Assembly: GCA_009785045.1 (NCBI GenBank)
Contig: WQXC01000095.1
Location: 1-6,174 of the forward strand
Length of the DNA stretch: 6,174 bases
From: Treponema sp.
GTDB lineage: Bacteria > Spirochaetota > Spirochaetia > Treponematales > Breznakiellaceae
Reading direction: 5' to 3'
The notes under the pieces were generated by a model. The model did not search any database. It was given only the letters and a program-made list of their open reading frames with translations, and was not told the DNA's origin. The position numbers and the translations under genes are program-made. The first letter of the stretch is position 1. Each line of letters starts with the position of its first letter. Shown one piece after another: positions 1 through 4,704 of this stretch.

Positions 1-528
1 AGTTGTCTGGAACTTTGTCGCGCCCAATGCAAGGGAGCCTTCCCGGAATGAATCGGGAATTGATTTTAAAGATTCCTCAGTCGTTCTGATAATAACAGGC
101 AGAATCATTATGCTTAAAGTAAACGAACCTGCAATAATAGACTGACCAAAGTTTAATAAACGGCAGAAAACAAGAAGTCCAAAAAGACCGTAAATAATCG
201 AAGGGATTCCCGCAAGTGTTTCGATAGCGAGCCGCAGAATCCTTATAAACCGTGAATTGCCAGAATATTCGTTAAGGAAAATTGCTGTTGCCAAACCGAC
301 AGGAAGAGCAACTGCAATTGAAACAAGCACAATGTAAAGAGTTGTTACAATCATTGGGAGAATGCCTGTTTCTGCGCTGGAAAGGAACGACCAGTTAAGA
401 TAACCGGCTTGCGAGCGGAAAATATAAACCAGTACAAAAAACAATGCAAGAATAACACCTGCAGATGCCGCAGCCATGAAGCCGTATAAAGCTTTATCCA
501 GCATTTTTCGTTTTACAAGCTGCTTCAT
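1..528 (-). CDS. pstA: Phosphate ABC transporter permease PstA (5' part; 3' end beyond window)
   Basis: One of the two inner-membrane channel subunits of the PstSCAB phosphate importer. I translated 176 codons from the ATG whose first base is at 528; the frame stays open to the left edge. The visible protein starts MKQLVKRKMLDKALYGF. A first membrane helix lies at about residues 17-37, a short outer loop with LNWSFL at 44-49, and a second helix at about 57-83. The segment LAGIPSIIYGLFGLL (105-119) is typical of Pst permeases and recurs in PstC. The cytoplasmic EAA loop that contacts the ATPase PstB begins at EGSLALGATK (163-172) and is cut at residue 176. PstA proteins are usually about 280-300 residues, so roughly 60% is present. 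The start overlaps the pstC stop as ATGA (525-528), and GGAG lies 8 nt upstream (537-540 on the plus strand), so translation is probably coupled to pstC. The outer loop between helices 1 and 2 is short for the family. Family assignment is firm. Confidence 0.95.
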   Translation of the reverse strand, partial: MKQLVKRKMLDKALYGFMAAASAGVILALFFVLVYIFRSQAGYLNWSFLSSAETGILPMIVTTLYIVLVSIAVALPVGLATAIFLNEYSGNSRFIRILRLAIETLAGIPSIIYGLFGLLVFCRLLNFGQSIIAGSFTLSIMILPVIIRTTEESLKSIPDSFREGSLALGATKFQTT

Positions 529-1715
529 AGTGGCTGCTCCATCTTACGCCTGTACCACAGAATCAAACTGTTAAGTATCAATATAATCGAGAACAATGTT
601 ACGCCAATAGAAAACAGCATTTCGCTGTGTCTGCCGGAAGCGTAACCCATCTCCATCGCGATTGTCGATGTAAGTGTTCTTACGCTTGCCAAAGGATTAA
701 TTGTAAGCTGCGGCGAGTTTCCCGCAACCAAAATAACTGCCATTGTTTCGCCGACTGCGCGCGAAATGCCGAGTATTACTCCTGCAATTACGCCGGAGTT
801 TGCATGAGGCAGCACAACTCTCCATGCTGTCTGCATTTTGCTGGCTCCAAGCGAGAGACTTGCCTCCCGCACAGAAATGGGAACTGCGCGCAGGGAGGTT
901 TCCGCTATTGTGATAACTGTTGGCAGTATCATTAACGCAAGGACGATTATGGCGGAAAGCAAGCTGTTGCCGGAAGGAATATTAAAAGTTGTTCTTACAA
1001 ACGGGACAATTACCATTAAGCCGAAAAACCCGTACACTACCGAAGGTATGCCTGCAAGCAGTTCAACTCCAGCGCGTACGATGGAAGCGGGTTTTGGTTT
1101 AAGGAACTCCGCCATAAAAAGAGCGCATAAAAGAGCGATTGGCACTCCAAGAAGAATGGCGCCAAAACTTGCCAAAAGGGTGCCTGCAATCATCGGGAAA
1201 ATGCCAAAAACTTTGTCCCTGCTTGGGCGCCATTCTAAGCCGCTGAGGAATTTTCCAAGACTGTAAGGCGGTTCAGGAAGGATAACGTGTATTCGTTTTT
1301 GCAATGGAGCAAAAGCAGCCGGCCAACTCACAGTGTAAACATAGCTCTCGGGATACGTAATATCAACTTCGCTGCCATAAACAAAAGAAACGCTTTTTGT
1401 TGGATCTTTTTCGTTATTGTTAATGAAGATATCAAGAGTTTCTTCGATATCTCCGTTTGGAAATCTTATTGAAATAACTTCATAATTTTTTGGAATATCA
1501 ATAAAGGTATTGTGGTCGATATAGTTTAAACCGTTTACGGTAATATTATCTATACGCTGGGCAACCAGCCTGACACCGGAATAGGTGGAAGTGAAAAACG
1601 GCATGCTGCCCTGAGCAAAAACAAAAAGCAAAATAGCCCCCAATGCCAATACGGAAAAGAGGGCTACAATGCTTACCAGATGCTTAAAAAAGACATCTGT
1701 AAATTTACGGTTCAT
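525..1715 (-). CDS. pstC: Phosphate ABC transporter permease PstC with periplasmic insertion
   Basis: Second channel subunit of the PstSCAB phosphate importer, 396 residues against about 320 in E. coli. Helix 1 is at about 13-34. It is followed by an unusually long, mostly beta-type hydrophilic segment (about 42-150) on the outer face. The conserved core resumes with LEWRPSRDKVFGIFPMIAGT (160-179) and helix 2. LLAGIPSVVYGFFG (219-232) matches the PstA signature. The EAA loop (284-303, EASLSLGASK then WRVVLP) would dock PstB and is followed by SRAVGETMAV. Further helices run to a basic C-terminus (WYRRK). The gene starts 19 bp after the pstS stop and overlaps pstA by 4 bp, so it sits mid-operon. 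There is no recognisable Shine-Dalgarno sequence before its ATG; the upstream bases are T-rich (read as TTGTAGTTATTTTAC). Translation may depend on ribosomes arriving from pstS. The assignment is firm; the role of the insertion is unknown. Confidence 0.95.
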   Translation of the reverse strand: MNRKFTDVFFKHLVSIVALFSVLALGAILLFVFAQGSMPFFTSTYSGVRLVAQRIDNITVNGLNYIDHNTFIDIPKNYEVISIRFPNGDIEETLDIFINNNEKDPTKSVSFVYGSEVDITYPESYVYTVSWPAAFAPLQKRIHVILPEPPYSLGKFLSGLEWRPSRDKVFGIFPMIAGTLLASFGAILLGVPIALLCALFMAEFLKPKPASIVRAGVELLAGIPSVVYGFFGLMVIVPFVRTTFNIPSGNSLLSAIIVLALMILPTVITIAETSLRAVPISVREASLSLGASKMQTAWRVVLPHANSGVIAGVILGISRAVGETMAVILVAGNSPQLTINPLASVRTLTSTIAMEMGYASGRHSEMLFSIGVTLFSIILILNSLILWYRRKMEQPL

Positions 1716-1734
1716 GTAAAATAACTACAACTAA

Positions 1735-2562
1735 CTAGTTAACAGGAATCCAGCTTCTACGAACGATAGCCTGACCTGCTGAACTAAGCATCCAGCGGAT
1801 AAAAGCTGCGCTTTCTGCATGAAGGTTGTTCCCGGCAAGAACGATAAAAGGACGCGCAATTTTATAACTGCCGCCTAAAACATTCTCTGTGGAAGGAGCA
1901 ACTCCGCCAACTGACATTGTTTTGGTTGTTTCATCAACTGAACCAAGTGAAATATAACCGATAGCATTTGGGTTCTGTACAATACTGGCTTTAATAGCGC
2001 CGGTACTTGTTGATTCATTGGCTCCTGCGCGCAGTCTGCCCTGGAAACCTACCAGTTCTTCAAACGCGCCTCTTGTGCCTGAACCTTCTTCGCGGCTGAT
2101 AACAGCAATAGCGCCGCGGGTACCGCCAACCTGACTCCAATCAGTGATAACACCGGTGTAAATGTCACGAATCTGTTCAACAGTAAGATTCGATACAGGA
2201 TTGTTCCTGTTTACAATTACGGCAATACCATCAATGGCTACTACTTCAACCTTAAGTCCCCTGCCCTGTTCGGCTGGTGTAAGCTCGCGGCTTGACATGC
2301 CAATCTGGTAGAGAACGCCGGCATTGTTGATACCATCGCCGGAACCGGTTCCGTTAATGTTAATTTTTACATTGGGTTTTACCTTTGCATACTCTGCTGC
2401 AAATAATTCCATTAACGGGGTTACAGAAGTTGATCCGCCAACTTCGATTGTGTAGGGAGCTGCGGCAGGCTGCTCATTGCCGCCTCCGGCAAACGCGCAT
2501 GGCAGTACGAGCACTGCCATCATCAATGCACAAAAGAACTTTGAATAATTTCTAATCTTCAT
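1735..2562 (-). CDS. pstS: Phosphate-binding protein PstS, exported
   Basis: Substrate-binding component that captures phosphate outside the inner membrane and delivers it to PstC/PstA. Its 275 residues fit the compact PstS type rather than the roughly 346-residue E. coli protein. A signal peptide covers about residues 1-25: basic start, hydrophobic core, then CAFA followed by GGGN. AFA/G at 25/26 suits signal peptidase I. Cys22 (VLPC) could instead be a relaxed spirochaetal lipobox, though Pro at -1 is unusual. Ligand-loop motifs are GGSTSVTP (42-49), NGTGSGDGI (70-78), IGMSSREL (87-94) and SREEGSGTRGAFE (155-167). In the last, Arg157 and Ser161-Gly162-Thr163 keep the RxxxSGT spacing of the E. 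coli phosphate site. The position of the E. coli ligand Asp56 is probably Ser90 or Ser91, as in other compact PstS proteins. The start is supported by AAGGAG 6 nt upstream (2569-2574). It is the first gene of the pst unit, behind a Pho-box-like promoter. Assignment is firm. Confidence 0.95.
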   Translation of the reverse strand: MKIRNYSKFFCALMMAVLVLPCAFAGGGNEQPAAAPYTIEVGGSTSVTPLMELFAAEYAKVKPNVKININGTGSGDGINNAGVLYQIGMSSRELTPAEQGRGLKVEVVAIDGIAVIVNRNNPVSNLTVEQIRDIYTGVITDWSQVGGTRGAIAVISREEGSGTRGAFEELVGFQGRLRAGANESTSTGAIKASIVQNPNAIGYISLGSVDETTKTMSVGGVAPSTENVLGGSYKIARPFIVLAGNNLHAESAAFIRWMLSSAGQAIVRRSWIPVN

Positions 2563-2568
2563 AATTGA

Positions 2569-2574
2569 CTCCTT
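2569..2574 (-). promoter_or_regulatory. Ribosome binding site of pstS
   Basis: AAGGAG on the minus strand, 6 nt before the pstS ATG. It fixes the pstS start and is the best ribosome binding site on the minus strand of this window, in contrast to pstC, which shows none. Confidence 0.85.
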
Positions 2575-2583
2575 GAATATAAA

Positions 2584-2605
2584 CTTAAGAAATAAATATC
2601 TTAAG
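2584..2605. repeat. Small AT-rich inverted repeat at the pstS core promoter
   Basis: CTTAAGA (2584-2590) and TCTTAAG (2599-2605) are exact inverted copies around an 8-bp AT-only centre. Each arm contains the self-complementary hexamer CTTAAG. The repeat covers the likely -10 region and start of transcription of pstS. It could be a repressor operator or a weak hairpin. It has too little GC, and no clean T-run after it, to be a convincing intrinsic terminator. Such a repeat can arise by chance in DNA this AT-rich. Confidence 0.45.
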
Positions 2606-2620
2606 CATGTTAAGAGTCAA
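2591..2620 (-). promoter_or_regulatory. Probable core promoter of pstS
   Basis: Reading the minus strand, TTGACT (2620 down to 2615) is a 4/6 -35 box (TTGAC plus T counts 5/6 if the last base is ignored as the only mismatch). It is followed 18 bp later by TTTATT (2596-2591), 4/6 to TATAAT; TATTTA at 16 bp is a poorer alternative. Transcription would start near 2584, leaving a leader of about 22 nt that holds the AAGGAG site. A poor -10/-35 pair is expected if an activator drives it. The exact elements are inferred by eye. Confidence 0.5.
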
Positions 2621-2647
2621 TAAATGAATTGTTAAAATTTGGTTAAA
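2608..2647 (-). promoter_or_regulatory. Pho-box-like phased repeats upstream of pstS
   Basis: On the minus strand, TTTAACC (2641-2647), TTTAACA (2630-2636) and CTTAACA (2608-2614) share the core TTAAC. Copies 1 and 2 are exactly 11 bp apart, and copies 2 and 3 are 22 bp apart; the in-phase slot between them holds the degenerate TTATT (2620-2624). PhoP of Bacillus binds TTAACA-like repeats with 11-bp period, and E. coli PhoB also uses 11-bp direct repeats ending about 10-11 bp before the -10 box. Here the gap to TTTATT is 11 bp. Position ahead of pstS makes control by a PhoB/PhoP-type response regulator the natural reading. The regulator itself is not in the window. Confidence 0.65.
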
Positions 2648-4633
2648 TTATTTCTTTAAAACGGCTCTTAAAGCCCGGTTCATTTTGTCCAAATCAAAGC
2701 CGCCAGGTACAAATTCCAGCCCCAGTTCGCTCCGGGCGGTCTGTTTGTCCGAAGTGCTGCCGGCTTCCAGGGAGCCAACCAACTTTCTGAAGTGGCGCGG
2801 ACCGTCTACCTGTTCAGGAGGCGCAGCGCCTTCGCCTGTGATAAAGCGGGTTACTTCATCTTTGGCAGGCTGATACGAAGACATAATAATTACTTTTACA
2901 TTCCATTTTGGACCGTATTCATAAATCAATTCTTTTTTTCCGCGGAAATTAACATCGCCAAGTTTTACTTTATCGTGCAGATATTCCTTGCCGCCTTCGG
3001 ACGGTTCGCAGTAAAAACGGAAACGCATGTCTCCTTTCCAGTCCATTCCAACCTGGATAAGCCGGTGAAGATCTTCCATTGTACATTCATGCGAAATAAT
3101 CGCGCGCCTCCAGACATCAAGACCGGAAATACTAATCTGAATCATCCGCCAGAATTGACCTGTTGTACTGCCGCCTTGAATCAAAGTCAAATTGCTTCTT
3201 CTAAAGTTGTCCATTGCAGTATTAATAAGTTCTTTAATATCGGAGTAGGTATCGATCATACTGTCCAAAGAATTATCCATAGCGATAATTTCAGAATCTG
3301 ACGGAGATTCGTCAAACGCAAGATCTTCCAACAAGGCGGCAGCGTGCCCCTGAATCTGCGAAAGCACTATAAATGTGTGGCGCGGCAGCCATGCGGTTTC
3401 TATCTCGCCTTTTTGCAGTTTTGCAGAAAGTTCGATAACGGCAGTATGCAGTTCTGCAACACGCTGGCGGACAGGACCTGCGCCCTGATCCAGAAACAGC
3501 GAATAGCCTTTGTAAAAATCTTCCATACTGTCGGTAATATAATCCGCAAGCAGATCCCATTCGGCTTCTTCAAGATGAACAACAGGAGGAATCAGGCGGT
3601 TAATCACAAGATCGATGTCCTTCTCGTTCCTGAAAAATGCATCTCTTATATAGGAAAGAATTACAAATTCAGAAATAGGTATGTTCTTTTCAAAGAATAG
3701 CTCTTCTATAAATGTTCTGTCCGGCGGAACTGTATAATTCTGAAGATTCTTGCTGTCGGGGATTTCCTTGCCTGCAAACCAAAAACGCGTTTCAATACCG
3801 AAAGGCACAGTATCCACACGGTTTGTTTTTTCAAAAAGAAATTCTTCCAGCGAGTAAGAAGGAGTTTCCCTCATTCTTTTGCCGCCAAACCAATAAGCAA
3901 AGGAAATCTGTTCTTCTGTACCTGCTCCGGGACCAAGCAGCGCAAAGCTGTTTTCAAAACCGCTTTCGGCAGCTTCAAGCCACTTATCCAAATCTTCCCG
4001 CGGCCAGTCATCCTTCCCTGCTTTTTCAATTTCAAAACGGCATTCTTTCCAGTCAAGAGTGCGGACCAAAAAACGATCTCCGGGCACAAACGAAGATTCC
4101 CGGTATATAACACGCATATCAAGCGTATGTATCGATACTTCCGGCGGATCTTCGTACGGATCAGCATTAAAAGCTTCTTCGTTTTCAGGATTATCTCTTG
4201 CAATATATTGAGGAGCAAATTCTTCGCCGTAAATGCAGTAGTACGGATACAATTCCTCAGGCGGCGCCTCTGTAGTTGTCATAGGTACAAGTTCGCCTTT
4301 CCAGAAAAATTTATAACGATGCGGTAAAGTCATCGGATTGGCAAACGGGACACATCTGTGTCCTGGAATTAAAATACCATTTAATAATTCCAGTCTGGTA
4401 GGAGTAATTACAAACGAGGCAGGTTCAAAACAAGTTCTGCGGGAAACCCAGAATTTGTTATCCTGCTTAAAAGCGATCTTCCTTATTTCCAGATACGCGC
4501 CGATTTCCATGATGAGTTTTCTGTCGGGCTTTTGCCCCGATGCCTGCACATAGATGGTAATATCATCCAGCGTAAACGGCTCGGTTGCGTTTTCGAGGAA
4601 CTCGTATAGCGCTTCTTCCTGTTCCAAATCCAT
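2648..4633 (-). CDS. Protein of unknown function with C-terminal pRiA4b ORF-3-like domain
   Basis: A 661-residue protein, numbered here from the ATG at 4633. It appears cytoplasmic, with no signal peptide or membrane helix. Residues 1-65 look helical and may be a winged-helix-like unit (FTLDDITIYV at 20-29, then KFWVSRR). GILIPGHRCVPF follows at 86-97. The middle (about 100-490) is rich in acidic and aromatic residues and I do not recognise it. The C-terminal part (about 491-620) resembles the pRiA4b ORF-3-like family (PF07929): ISGLDVWRR, TMEDLHRLIQVGMDW, VKLGDV, YEYGPKWNVKVI, and GEGAAPPEQVDGP, ending in FDLDKMNRALR. Small proteins of that family are often only this domain, so here it is an extended architecture. 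The frame is open upstream to a TTG at 4669, but that TTG has no ribosome site and lies in a probable -35 box, so I prefer 4633. Its stop is 85 bp before pstS on the same strand, with no terminator between. No function can be assigned; a DNA- or nucleic-acid-related role is only a guess. Confidence 0.85.
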   Translation of the reverse strand: MDLEQEEALYEFLENATEPFTLDDITIYVQASGQKPDRKLIMEIGAYLEIRKIAFKQDNKFWVSRRTCFEPASFVITPTRLELLNGILIPGHRCVPFANPMTLPHRYKFFWKGELVPMTTTEAPPEELYPYYCIYGEEFAPQYIARDNPENEEAFNADPYEDPPEVSIHTLDMRVIYRESSFVPGDRFLVRTLDWKECRFEIEKAGKDDWPREDLDKWLEAAESGFENSFALLGPGAGTEEQISFAYWFGGKRMRETPSYSLEEFLFEKTNRVDTVPFGIETRFWFAGKEIPDSKNLQNYTVPPDRTFIEELFFEKNIPISEFVILSYIRDAFFRNEKDIDLVINRLIPPVVHLEEAEWDLLADYITDSMEDFYKGYSLFLDQGAGPVRQRVAELHTAVIELSAKLQKGEIETAWLPRHTFIVLSQIQGHAAALLEDLAFDESPSDSEIIAMDNSLDSMIDTYSDIKELINTAMDNFRRSNLTLIQGGSTTGQFWRMIQISISGLDVWRRAIISHECTMEDLHRLIQVGMDWKGDMRFRFYCEPSEGGKEYLHDKVKLGDVNFRGKKELIYEYGPKWNVKVIIMSSYQPAKDEVTRFITGEGAAPPEQVDGPRHFRKLVGSLEAGSTSDKQTARSELGLEFVPGGFDLDKMNRALRAVLKK

Positions 4634-4640
4634 AGCACTT

Positions 4641-4669
4641 ATGATAAAATGAACCACCCAACTAATCAA
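4641..4669 (-). promoter_or_regulatory. Probable promoter of the pRiA4b-type gene
   Basis: On the minus strand TTGATT (4669-4664) is followed after exactly 17 bp by TATCAT (4646-4641), which is 5/6 to TATAAT. Only 7 nt (AAGTGCT) separate the -10 box from the ATG at 4633, so transcription would begin at or next to the start codon. No Shine-Dalgarno sequence is seen before that ATG, consistent with a leaderless message. The plus strand reads TATGAT at 4640-4645, a 5/6 -10 box for the divergent gene, but I see no matching -35. Confidence 0.55.
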
Positions 4670-4691
4670 TATGGAGAAACCATTAATGTGC

Positions 4692-4696
4692 GGAGG
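4692..4696 (+). promoter_or_regulatory. Ribosome binding site of the GH94 gene
   Basis: GGAGG, 8 nt before the ATG at 4705. It is strong and well placed, and it fixes the start of the phosphorylase gene. The TATAAT between it and the ATG (4698-4703) would initiate inside the gene and is probably incidental. Confidence 0.85.
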
Positions 4697-4704
4697 TTAT
4701 AATA

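Noticed and set aside
627..1472. Plus-strand open frames of 61-142 codons opposite pstC
   Set aside because: They lie fully antisense to a clearly conserved transporter gene, have no ribosome sites I can see, and their products have low-complexity or Cys/Arg-rich composition typical of shadow frames.
2584..2605. Reading the CTTAAG inverted repeat as an intrinsic terminator for the upstream gene
   Set aside because: The stem is short and AT-rich, and the bases after it (TTTATATT) are not a proper T-run.
2685..4553. Several open frames of 60-169 codons on both strands within the pRiA4b-type gene
   Set aside because: They overlap a 661-codon frame with a recognisable C-terminal domain and conserved-looking motifs; the small products show no domain features.
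4634..4669. Extending the pRiA4b-type protein by 12 residues to the TTG at 4669
   Set aside because: The bases upstream of the TTG contain no ribosome binding site and the TTG coincides with a good -35 box; the ATG at 4633 is a better start.
4681..4688. CATTAATG palindrome in the divergent intergenic region
   Set aside because: It is only 8 bp, does not extend on either side and is likely by chance in AT-rich DNA.
4698..4703. Perfect TATAAT just before the GH94 start codon
   Set aside because: It lies between the ribosome site and the ATG, has no -35 at the right distance, and would start transcription inside the gene.
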